64,000 nucleotides of DNA, taken from the NCBI GenBank assembly GCA_914767715.1, contig OU612067.1, positions 19,595,001 to 19,659,000 of the forward strand, in the 5' to 3' direction. The number at the start of each line of letters is the position of its first letter. Position 1 is the stretch's first letter. Both the position numbers and the translations under genes were made by a program. A model generated the notes under the pieces. It was not told where the DNA came from. It did no database searches and saw only the letters and a list, made by a program, of their open reading frames with translations. This DNA is from Membranipora membranacea (taxonomy: Eukaryota; Bryozoa; Gymnolaemata; Cheilostomatida; Membraniporidae). Shown here piece after piece: positions 13,801 through 24,500 of this stretch.

Positions 13801-16218
13801 TTGTTTATACGGCCAAAATTCCTACCACAATTGGCTATATACCCATTATCCCTACCAGACCAAGAGTTCAAGGAACTCTAAATCCTTGACCAAAAATATA
13901 CGGCCTATTTTGAAACGTGGCAGCAGCTCTTCATGTCAGCTCACCAACAACAGGGCTGATTTTCTTTGTAGATATCGAGTGTCTTTTATGCACTCTTTGG
14001 ACTACTGACTGCGTTTGCCCTTATCGAGTTCATCATTGCCATCTGGATCAGTGCTCTATGCTGTGGAGCTGTATGTCGATGCTGCAAGAGTCAAGTTACA
14101 CCTACGGTAAGAAAAGCTCTGGTAACTCAGTTTAAACCAGGGAGGTCGGGAGTCATGTATCCCATTCTCTCTGGTTATACATTTTTACGGCACGCTTGCT
14201 AAGCTATGTGCATACATGTTAAGATGTATAGGTTGGCCTCATAGGATCACTGGTAAACACATTGCCAGTTTTTAACCATTGGTACAATTGTTTACCTAAT
14301 GTTTGGTTGAGTTTTGAAAATTGGTTCATCTGTTAGGAAAGCATTTGGTCTTGATCATTGTTGGCGGCATTCTAATCCATCTATGGGGCTCCCTGAACAC
14401 AATGCTGTCTTCAATTTCTTCAGAGAAAATACAGCAGTCTTCAATTTTAAAACTCTAATCTTCAGTATTAATTCTTCAAAACAACTGGACTCGACATAAA
14501 ACTGCTGTACCTAAATGCCTAAATTTTTTTCTCGACAAACAATGCACCTGAAGAGGCTCGAACCCTGGATCCTGTGATCAAAAATCAGTAACACTGATGG
14601 GTTTCTGTTTGTTGTTGTGTGGAGCTGTCTGTTTAAACCAACAGACCCAACTTGAGTAAATAACTCAAAGTTGTTGGACTGAATCCATTCTACTTGAAAT
14701 GGGGAAATCTTCTATTGATTTTTCTTTTAAGTCTTTTCTTTAATTTTAAAACAGTCAATCTTCAATCTTCAGTAAAAGTACACAGGGAGCCCCATCTTTG
14801 CCATTTGCTGATATTTGAATTCTATAAGCATCAGTCTGAACTAGTATTGACCTCAATCTTATAGTTAGGGGTAAATCAACACTGAAGCTATTCAAACCGA
14901 ATGGGCGTCAGTGAGTATATGGGTCATCTATTTCATCAACAAGAGGAGAAAACTTTGATGATCAAAAACTAAAATTTGCAGAAAATTCAAAACAACATTA
15001 CAAAATTATTTAGATTGTCATCAAATTCAGAGCTGGTATCTGTTAAAAGAATTGAAGACTTGATTGATAAATTGATAAGGTTATTGATATTATTGATTAT
15101 TATTGATATAAGTTGATTGTTATTTTTAGGTTCAATATATCAACACACAGCCATCGATGGTTATTCAGCATACCACACAGAGTTCCTCGACTTCTTACCC
15201 ATCAGCCCCACCTGCGTATCCATCTGTTCCAGCTCACCAACCTGTCGGATATCAGACAGCCCACATGAATCCTTATCCTCAACAGTATGGCTATGCACCT
15301 AACCCATGTAAGTAATATTGGTTACAGCACACCTTAGACATTTGCACAGATTTTTACCATATTGTTATGAGAAGCTTCAGGGAGGAAAAAATATGTTTAA
15401 GGGTTACTGATCATATCAAGTGTTGATTGAATAAAATTACTGATGAGCTCTAGAGATGATCATTATGCTGGAATAAAAATTATTTCTGATTGCTGACAAA
15501 CATCCATGTAGGTTTATACACACAAATGTGATTTTCATTTTTTTCTAATGAATTGGTATCTTGGAAACTTTTGATTAGGTATTTGGTACACATTCACCTT
15601 ATAAAAATGACATATGGGATATATATCAGGCGGAAAATCAACAGGGTAATTGATCACAGAGTGCGTAAGAGCTCATTTGAACCAAAGCATGTTTAACAGT
15701 CAGACAGTTACTTATGATAAAGTTGGGTCAGATTTGCATGGTAAAAAATTCAATGCTCTCCTTGGCGCGGGTAATATAATATGGTGGAAAGAGTGCCTCC
15801 CATAAGGGAAGGTAACTCCCATTCTCTGCATTATGATGTCACAGTCACCCGAATGTGCAATACAAGAAACAAGCACTTCCTGGTGAATGTGACATCATAA
15901 TGCAAAGAATGAGAGGCTATAGCTAGTATTTCATCTTCATCATTTATTTCAGACGGTATGGTACCTCAGCAGCATGTTGGGTTCTATCAGGCAGCACCTG
16001 GCGTATATCAGCAGCAGCCCCAGCATTACCCTCAGCCAGCCGGCATTCATCATCCAGCTCCAGCAGCTCAGAATACTGCACCAAGTGTGCAACCCTCAAC
16101 GAGTCAGGCCATACAACCACCTCCACAACGAAACCCTCTACCACCGATAAACACCCAAAATCGACCCCCAACTTACTCTGCTGCTCTGCATGGTCGTAAA
16201 CCTGCTGAGCCCATTTAA
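10850..16218 (+). CDS. MS4A/CD20-like four-transmembrane protein, tandem copy 2
   Basis: Exons 10850-10983, 11254-11389, 11750-11806, 12235-12357, 13164-13313, 13972-14106, 15130-15307 and 15953-16218 join with the same phases as copy 1 to give 392 aa. TM1 LSGLQITMG, TM2 GIWMGLILILDGGLG, TM3 in exon 4, TM4 LTAFALIEFIIAIWISA, then CCGAVCRCC. The 50-residue loop exon 5 (residues 151-200) has 7 Trp and 6 Tyr plus three Cys; a fourth loop Cys is in GECHDE of exon 4. The tail is Pro/Gln-rich and ends with RPPTYSAALHG, a full PPxY motif expected to bind WW domains of NEDD4-type ubiquitin ligases (known for the motif; inferred here). Intron 5 has a SINE-2 element, introns 6 and 7 have MITEs. Family assignment is good; ligand and partners are unknown. 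Confidence 0.82.
11036..11160. mobile_element. Short palindromic MITE, GACCAAG family, copy a
   Basis: An imperfect palindrome in intron 1 of MS4A-like gene 2: the left part has CTGGACCACGTTTGACC and ATTCGGAATGGC, the right part has ACCTCAAGGCAGACAAACTT. Related copies are at 20906-21028 and 39394-39505, all with a GACCAAG/CACG-TTT start, a GGAGTNGCTCC-like block and a central CACTGATNA. Confidence 0.5.
12801..12887. repeat. Hairpin with 15-bp perfect arms in intron 4 of MS4A-like gene 2
   Basis: TTATACAACCATATA at 12801-12815 is the exact reverse complement of TATATGGTTGTATAA at 12873-12887. The 57-base loop shows no coding. Probably a degenerate foldback element. Confidence 0.6.
13355..13640 (-). 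mobile_element. SINE-like repeat, family 2, copy a
   Basis: About 280 bases share the same order of blocks with 47258-47560: GAATGCTTA(C/T)GATTTC, a CATTCATCTATGCCGC block, GAATGAAGAAATG, and ACATATGGAAACAT. On the minus strand the head GGCATAGATGAATGGATAG and a downstream GGAGGTCTGGATTC resemble A- and B-box spacing of a tRNA-derived SINE. Sits right after exon 5 of MS4A-like gene 2. Confidence 0.55.
14386..14792. mobile_element. Non-autonomous DNA transposon with GGGCTCCC termini and 8-bp duplication
   Basis: Starts GGGCTCCCTGAACACAATG and ends CACAGGGAGCCC, so the ends are inverted repeats. It is flanked by CATCTATG (14378-14385) and CATCTTTG (14793-14800), an 8-bp target duplication with one change, as expected for hAT-type elements. 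The same element in inverse orientation is at 22529-22973. No transposase reading frame. Intron 6 of MS4A-like gene 2. Confidence 0.7.
15816..15915. mobile_element. Foldback MITE just upstream of the last exon of MS4A-like gene 2
   Basis: CTCTGCATTATGATGTCACA in the left arm (15816-15849) pairs with TGTGACATCATAATGC in the right arm (15882-15915); arms are about 34 bases. Only 37 bases separate it from the exon 8 start at 15953, so it abuts the acceptor region. Confidence 0.6.
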
Positions 16219-17950
16219 TTCAATATGTGTAATTAACTTGCTCAATAAGACTACGTGTTTCTAACAGTAGGTACTAGATTATAAGATTACTTAGTGGCAG
16301 CCCAGCTTGCGCATGCAGACTATACTGAGTTTGTTGGGGTCCCTCTCAAACCCTGTTCTATGCTCTATCAATATGGTAATTCTCTCTTTTTGTCCTTTCA
16401 ATCTTAAAGAGATCATCTGTATGTTTATTATTGTAATATGAATCACAAATGTTTGAGTTTTGGAATATGAACCGCACTTGGTGTCAGCCTAGCCGGCCCA
16501 TGTTAAGTGAGCTGGGGAGGTAGTCCCACCTCAACCCGGCCCCCACTCATCAATACAGACAGCCTGACCCAGGCTTGATGTATCCTTATCTTCACTACAT
16601 CATTAACACTGTCTCATTACATTCACCTTCTCGAACCTATGGCTGAAAAGTTTTTAGTGGGAAACAAATAATACATGAAAGTGTTTTATTTTTTTAATCG
16701 GAATAACAAAGTTTGAGAATGTTGTCATACAACATTCTTGATTTTACTTTTTTATTTACAACCGCTTTCAAAAAACATTGAAGCTACCAAGTACCAATAT
16801 CTCTGGACCGAAATTTGCTCAACTAACCAGATTCCCACCAACTCAGTGACTTATATGGATTTCATAGTTCAATAGCTGCAGGAATTATCATCTCCTTGTT
16901 TGTATAAATATTTAAACTAGAGTTATTACCCCACAAATTTTATATATATATAGAAAGTCTTTTGTTCTGCTAAACAAAATCCACAAGAAATTTAGAAGAA
17001 TAGAAACAAAAGACAGTGGATATTCTAGTTTGTATCAACTGGTTTGTCTGTTGATTGAAAGCCCAGCAGTTTTGAATTTGACCTGCTATACTAAAATTAA
17101 GTGTTGATGCTAATTCCATGTATGGCACTCAAATGATGCCACACAAACATATTGAAACATTGTGATTTCGAAATAGAATTCAATGCACACAAAATTTTGC
17201 TATACTGAACTATTACTAAGCAAAAGTAATGGAGAAATATTTATGCAGCAGCAGTGAATTTTTGTCAATTCTAACTCTAATAAGATCCGGAAATTAACAA
17301 GTGATATTATCAATACATACAATTACTGATCAATTAAATTTGAGTTTGATTCTGCAAGGTTTTGGTAGCTTTGGTCTTAGCCTTGTATGGTATTTTTAAA
17401 TCTGCCTAGTGTATACCATGCTCACTGAGTTGGAACTTTATCGACAGAGGACTGGAGACTAGGAGGTATAAAGTTTCCTTAAACAAACTTGACAAATTGA
17501 TGATAATCTAGAGCAGCAGCATTTAACTCACGATGGCAGCATTAGAGCTGCAACAACTTAGTATCCGATAGTTTCCTCTACTCTTTATTCTCTATGATAC
17601 TTTTAAATTTCTTGCCACAAGTTGGTATTACAGGTATGTGGGGTAGAGTCAATAGTGTATTCGTCGGAACGGCTTTTAGTGGGCTTGACCCTACCAATTT
17701 TCGGCGTGTCAATTTTGAAAATCCTCTTGAAACCCCTTAAACTTTTAATAACCAGGCGTGCAGAGGGGCCATTGTGAGATTGGTTGGGATTATGAATGGA
17801 TTAGGCTGGTTGATATGGTGTGGTTTGCCAATTCTTACATGTTTTGAGGTTAAGATGTCATCAATGAGTTTTAAACTGATATTTTTGACATAAGGTAGGC
17901 TATGGCCAGAAATGTGATATTGCCGCTGTCTGAATCATATTCAAGCAAGT
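16219..17950. other. 3' flank of MS4A-like gene 2 and AT-rich intergenic DNA
   Basis: Begins with 3' UTR sequence related to the other copies. No exact AATAAA was found close to the stop. The remainder is AT-rich with no exon I could support. Confidence 0.45.
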
Positions 17951-18275
17951 CTCAATTTAAGATGCCCGTCGAATGAAATAACACCCATGCATAATATTTG
18001 TTGCAGCAAAGTCAAAATCATCAAGCAGCTCATGAATGAGCTCCGTAATTCGATAAATTTTCCATGGATTGTTTCTGCAGCAAGCCGATCGATAATTTTC
18101 CTTCCAAAATGGGCTGGAACACATTAAACTACCTCTATTCCTCAGATAGTTCCTCAATATCCTTCCCTGCGGGAAGACTTTCCAACGCATTTCCTGTACC
18201 CAGCCTGGTTTGTCTATCGAAATCCATGGATACAGCCCTGGGTAGAATAGGCAGAGCAGTGCAATAGCCAATTAC
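17950..18275 (-). other. Unassigned open region, possible gene remnant
   Basis: Open on the minus strand for about 100 codons, and an overlapping frame on the same strand (about 17933-18110) is open for about 60 codons with VPAHFGRKIIDRLAAETIHG. I do not recognise a family. It could be a decayed coding exon or retro-copy, or chance. No convincing splice sites. Confidence 0.2.
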
Positions 18276-18303
18276 CATGATTTTTCCCTTGGACTGCCCT
18301 TAA

Positions 18304-18637
18304 ACTACTGCTGCCACTCATACAAATTTGTGCTCATTGAATTCTGCATAGCTCCAAGATAATTAATTGAGACTTAAATCTCATAATTGTCACCTAATGG
18401 ACAAATAATTTGCACAAACTGATCTTCAAAATCAGGGCATGAAATCTACGCACCAGCTTATGACGTGTACAGTGTGCGCTAGTAAGACATAATTAGTTTC
18501 ATACCCTAATTTTGACGATCAATTTGTGCAAATTATTTGCTCATTAGGTGACAATGCTGAGATTGCAGCCTTATTTTATTAGTTTTGAGCTACACAGAAT
18601 TCTATAAGCACACATTTGGCTGTGTGGCAGCAGTGGT
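18304..18637. mobile_element. Long-arm foldback element with TTAA target duplication
   Basis: Flanked by TTAA at 18300-18303 and 18638-18641. The ends are ACTACTGCTGCCAC and, reversed, ACCACTGCTGCCAC. The two arms of about 140 bases (18304-18446 and 18502-18637) remain complementary along their length, including CTAATGGACAAATAATTTGC versus CTAATGAGCAAATAATTTGC. TTAA duplication is the hallmark of piggyBac-type integration. No open reading frame, so it depends on a transposase elsewhere. Confidence 0.75.
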
Positions 18638-18641
18638 TTAA

Positions 18642-20905
18642 AACAGGCTTGCATCATGAAATACCTGTGACACAGAATAAATGTCTTTCATATGTTTTTG
18701 CCTGCAATCTGAGCAAAAAGCTATAGCCAACGTCACTAGGCACTGATTTTCTTTATCCTTGATTTTGGTACACCAATCTACACATATTTAAAATTAATAC
18801 CAATACAATGATGGTCTGAAATAACCAGGGAGGGTGGGATATACCCTCTGCCACCCTCCCTGAAATATCAAACTCAAGCAATTAAATTTGAGTCCATAAT
18901 TGCAAACAATTTGATATTGTCTTCTACAATATAGCTAGTCTACAGGAGCGAGCTCTCACTGCAGGAGCCATTGAAAATTTTTGGCAATAACAGGATCATC
19001 TCATTCACTGAACCCACCTTACACAGACCATTTATAAGAGATTTTATCAAGTAACATTACATAGCACACTTTAATGTGTAAATACCTAGAGATAATAATC
19101 AGCCTTCACTCTATCGTTTCTTGGGGGATTAGGCTTCACATCCATTGTAAACTCAATATCGATGAAACTATTTCAAAGAGACAGGAGACACCTATCCTTG
19201 TTTAGGTGAACAAACTCAGAGTAGTTTTCACAATAGATGTTTCAATAACAAACCCAGGTGAAATCACCAAGCAGGGTTTATGGTTATGGTTAATCATCAC
19301 ATTGGGCCTATTTGAAAAGCTGGCAATACACAGTACTCAAAATATGTGAAAAATACGTAATCAGGTGTTTACAGCTGAGAAGAAATGTGTTTCCCTGATC
19401 TGACAAAACACTAGAGTCTAGAAGTTTTGAAATATTACAACATAACACAGTGGAATTGCTGTGTGTGCCCCTGTACAATGTAAAATGATACAATGCCTGG
19501 ATGCTGCTTGAATTTGCTACTCTTTGACAGGGATTTGTTACTATTGTCATTGCTAATAGTGTTGCTTGATGTGTAAATTTGCTGTAAGGTTATGATCTGG
19601 GCAAGCTCATAAGACTTGACAAATTATCTTATAGGTGTTAAAAAATGAAGAGTGTACTGTGGTCACATTAACCCCCATTCTTGGGTACTGAAATGACTAA
19701 GGTAAAATATTGAATAAATCTGCCGGTCCCTGTTTTAGAATCCTAATATTCTCTGTCATGTGGAGGTTTCTAAAATTACTGGTTTTTCTATCATACCTAA
19801 GTAATTTTTATATTCTGATTTCAAAATTAAATAAGGGTTCCATCTTCATTTTAGGAACAATAATCTAAGTCAGCATTCGATGCTCATAATCTGTTATCAT
19901 TTTAAGTGATGTCATGTTAGAAGACAAGACTACAGGTTCACATCAAACCTTCATTGTGATATTAATTTTGTAACATTGTATTGTGCTGAGTGTGAGGCCT
20001 CTATACGATTCAATACTTTTCATTGTTTCAACATTTGGTAAACAAAGGAATCCTTTATATGCTGTGCCTCGTGCTATACAATAGAGGATAAATGTACCAT
20101 GTCAGCTTGCATCAAAAGTTTATATGAGAAAACTGAGAATAAATTTTAAGAAATGCTGCATTAAATGAAGGGAAATAACGATAGAGTGATCCAAAATGAT
20201 TCATATATTGATATCATCATGATGTGGTTAGCAAAAAAATTTGACGCTTCTAGCATATGTAGAAGTGCATTTTAATTGAGTCATCTGGTTAAAAGATAAC
20301 TTTTTGCCAACAATTCATGATTTTTTATGAAATTCATGATTTTTTGCATTCATTTCGTGGATTAAATGGTAATTCAACCACCAAGCCTGCACAATAACTT
20401 TCAATCAATTTGTGATGGTTTCTGCATCAAATTAAAAAAATGTAGGGGGAGATAACGAGGAAACCATATAAGTCACTGAGAAACGCATATCTCCTTTTAC
20501 TACCGAACAATAGGGTCTATTAATTCCCAGTCTCACAATAGAACAGTTTAATGTTTATTTTTGTAGAAATTTACACAATTTTTCGGTTTGATTTTATTTT
20601 TGTATATTCAGTACAATAAACATGTTTGTATTTCAATTTGCTAAAAGACAATTGTCATCGACTGTCCTTTAAACTTTGGTCGAGGATGACTTGAAATGAA
20701 TGTCTGTTTTCCTCAAGTCCACTTGGTATTATTATATCTATGGGCCGACCTCCAACATGTTAAATTATTGGAAGTTGCCTACCATTTAACCAGTGTATGA
20801 AATTGCTAAGATCAAAGCCAAAAGTAGGAAAAACTTGATTGCTAAACAGTACCCTTAGAGCTGCCCAGAGGGTGGGAGGGCGATATCCCACCCTCCCTGC
20901 TCAGA
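18642..20905. other. Intergenic DNA between MS4A-like copies 2 and 3
   Basis: About 2.2 kb of AT-rich sequence without a supportable exon, RNA gene or clear repeat; several short poly-A/T runs only. Confidence 0.45.
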
Positions 20906-21028
20906 GCTAGACCAAGTTTTGTCCATTCACCTGCATTCGGAGTTGCTCCCCCTCCACTGATCAATGCGGCGTGACCAGTGGAAGGTTTGCAACTTTAATG
21001 CAGGTGAACTGAAGCAAACTTGTTCTAC
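20906..21028. mobile_element. Short palindromic MITE, GACCAAG family, copy b
   Basis: CTAGACCAAGTTTTGTCCAT, CACCTGCATTCGGAGTTGC on the left and CAACTTTAATGCAGGTGAAC, GCAAACTTGTTCTA on the right form an imperfect foldback around CCACTGATC. Compare 11036-11160 and 39394-39505. Confidence 0.55.
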
Positions 21029-21246
21029 CGCAGAGCTGACGAGGAAGGGTTATTGATTGCAGAGGTCCAGATATGAGGCAGCTCAACACTAACTACACCA
21101 CCTCTGGCCAGAGAAATCAATCTCAATGTCAACATCTCTTTTTTTTCTAATGTATGAAAATTTTCTATTTTTGATTCAAAATCACATTATTTTGTTAGTG
21201 TCCAATTTTCCTCTATTTGCTTCATGTTTTAGGTTCTTTTCGGAAA

Positions 21247-21310
21247 TATTGATTGAATAAGTGAATTCCGATAGCTGGATGCTGGCAGTGGCAAACAAAA
21301 AATTTTACCC
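21247..21310 (+). promoter_or_regulatory. Conserved upstream block of MS4A-like copy 3
   Basis: TTGATTGAATAAGTGAATTC and the downstream TGGCAGTGGCAAACAAA mirror the block at 10218-10290 of copy 2, about 200 bases upstream of the ATG of copy 3. Likely promoter or leader exon; inferred. Confidence 0.4.
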
Positions 21311-21500
21311 GAAGCAATTTTAAGTGTTATTTTCTAGAGTAAAATGATGCTTTGCAAATATTGGCAGAATTTTATTATGGTAATAGCAGCCTTGGGTCTA
21401 TTGACCCCAGCAATATACTTTTGAGCATTATTATTTATCCACAGCTAGCGTAACTAGCTACTTCACCTGATTGCATGGTTTAACCTGGACGGCAGCAATC

Positions 21501-24500
21501 ATGAACACACAGCAGCGGAACGTTCTGTCCACAGGGGTGGCTGTTGGTGTACATCAGCCTCAGATCCTAATATCACAGCCTAGTCCGAGATCTCCAGACG
21601 AATTCAAACCCAGCTCTTCTTCTCAGATGAAATGGTGAGTAACAGTATGAAAATTCCACCTATATTTTATTTGTCTGAAAACCATTTGGTCGGAGAGTGC
21701 AGTGTACGTATTATTTACAGGTTTGTTTGAAGGAATTCTGCTTATTTTCATACGATTTCTAATGATAAACTCACAACAAAGTCTCATATCACCAATGTGC
21801 ATTACATTCTGTATTATCTCATTTCAACCAAATCCGTTATGCGATCATAACAACTTCTGCTTCTTGTTTGTTATTTCACTTTTTGAGCACAAAATAAACA
21901 CATTTTTGTTACCTCCATTTATTTACAGAGGATTTAAAAACCATACCGAGTTTTTATCTTTTTGTGATAAACACTTACTTTGATATCATACTGACAATCT
22001 AAGATACAAATTTTCTACTACTTACAATTCTATACCATTACATTTGAGATCTACAAAAAGTTCAGCTCATTTAAAAGCTATTCAACTTGATCAAAAGCGG
22101 TAATGATATTCTATTCAATTTCTTTCTGTTTTTTTGCTTCCATTTTTTTGCACTGAGTGCAAAACATTTCTATTGAGATGACTTTGGTTGGATGCCAATA
22201 GAAATATATACAATAATTAGCGGTGCCTTCATATGCGGCACACATATATACATATAAATATATATTTATACATATACCAGTATAAAGGTGTATTAGTGGA
22301 TGTTTTTGGACAAACTGTTGTTGATTGTTTCAGGCTATCTGGACTTCAGATCACCATGGGACAGCTTAGTATTATAGGTGCTATAGTTCTGTATGCGCTT
22401 GAACCGAAGGATGACCAAGGTGCTGATATATGGACCTACATCAGTCACGGTATCTGGATGGGACTGATTGTAAGTACTTTCACATAATAAATGTTAGTCT
22501 AAGTGCTCAGACCGCACACTCAAGAGTGGGGCTCCCCGCCGTATTTTACTGAAGATTGAAGATTGAGTGTTTTAAAGTTGAAAAGATTTAAATGAAAAAT
22601 CAATAGAAGATTTCCCCATTTCAAGTAGACTGGATTCAGTCGAACAACTTGGAGCTATCTATTCAAGTTGGGTTTGTTGGTTTGAACAGACAACTCCACA
22701 CAACAACAAACCAAAACCCATCAGTGTTACTGATTTTGAATGACAGGATCCTGGGTTATAGCCCTACCAGGTGCATTGTTTATCTAGAAAAAAATGATCA
22801 CCTTCATTAACTATTAAATGTGATGGCTCAGTTCTCACATGCATTTAGGTACAGCCGTTTTATGTCGAGTCCAGTTGTTTTGAAGATTTAAATCTGAAGA
22901 TCAGAGTTTTAAAATTGAAGATTGCTCCATGTTCTCTGAAGAAAATGAAGACAGCATTGTGTGCAGGGAGTCTTAAGAGTGATGATAATGTAATAATGCT
23001 AACTTGCATTGCAGCCGTCTGAGCACTAAGACTAATTAAATGCATGCATGATGATCTTTAGTACTGAGGGAAAAATATAGAAACACACAGATGAACAGGC
23101 ACTGCTTAGCCTCATCTCAAAGGCCCCAAAAAGTTAGGCAATGCCAAGGTCGAAGGTACTTTCCTTTCCTGAAAGTAAGTACCTTCTGAACTGGCATTGG
23201 CTCTTTTTCTCCCCACAACTCAATCAGAGCCAACACATTGGCTAGATATGGCTAGTGATACTAAGATTAAGATTAAGCACCACTACTAAACCTGCTGTGT
23301 AATAAAAACAGTTTCTGCCAACCTAAATTGTGATACCTTTACATATTTTACAGTTTATCCTGGATGGAGGACTTGGTATGTACTCTTCCACATCGAAGAA
23401 ATCATCGTTGGTAAGTTATAAAGATACAGCTTCTATATAATCGAGATATAATCAAAAGTAAACGTTGTGAATAAACAGTGTTTATAGAGAGAAACTGATC
23501 CATGAATATTTTCCATTCATTTAGACATTGTTGCTGACAATTGACAATATTGTATTATGAGGACCCAGACCTTGCTGGCTAACTCGCCTGGAACCATGAT
23601 TAACCAATGTCTTTGTATACAACATGTTCCACTGATGATAGCGTATGTTACATGGTTCATCATGTTCAATTGCTTACACAATTTATCCACCAGTGTCTTA
23701 CAACTTGAACTGTGGCCCTTTCAGATGGATGTGTATAATTTTCATTTTCATCTGATGGAAGACAATAATTCTGTCAAAATTAATTAGTTTGCTTGCTGTG
23801 GTGTTACATTTCAGATTACTTCAGTGATGATCCTGAACATTCTAACATGCTCCGTATTCAGCTCGGCCTGGGTCATGATCTCTTCCATTGGGCTCATCCA
23901 AACTTCCTGGGACGAATGTTATCCTCAACAGTACACTGTAAGTGTTATCAAATTTCACACTGACATTGAGACTACATTATGAACATGTGTATCTCTGATC
24001 GTCGGAGTCAATTTAGTACAAGTACCTAACATTACTGAAATCTACTGTGGGTCGTTATACCAAATCTCTTCTGATGGAGGTCATGCTAAGTGAATTAATT
24101 CTCTCACTATCAATCAGAGATATACATGCAATGGTATATCACGCCATCAGTGTCATGATCAATGAACTAAACCTGTTTAGTTCATTGGTGTGATCAAACA
24201 TATCACCATGTACAGAATTTTTCAGCTGGGAAAGTGGTGTTGAAATGCTGCGGTTGACTGCAAGTTGTTCAATGGGGCAATCCCCAGCTTGAAATGCTGT
24301 ATAAATTGACATTTAATTAAGTGTTGTCATCTTCTTTCTCCGCCCCAAACACCTACCAATACCATAGTGGAAGGAAATCATGTTTTAACTGACTAATCAG
24401 TGTGGTAGAACAACTTCAAATAATTATTACAAAGTGAAGATTGTACATGTATCCAGGTAATCTGAAAGTGCATACCTCAAAAGCTTTTGGGTGTTTAACC

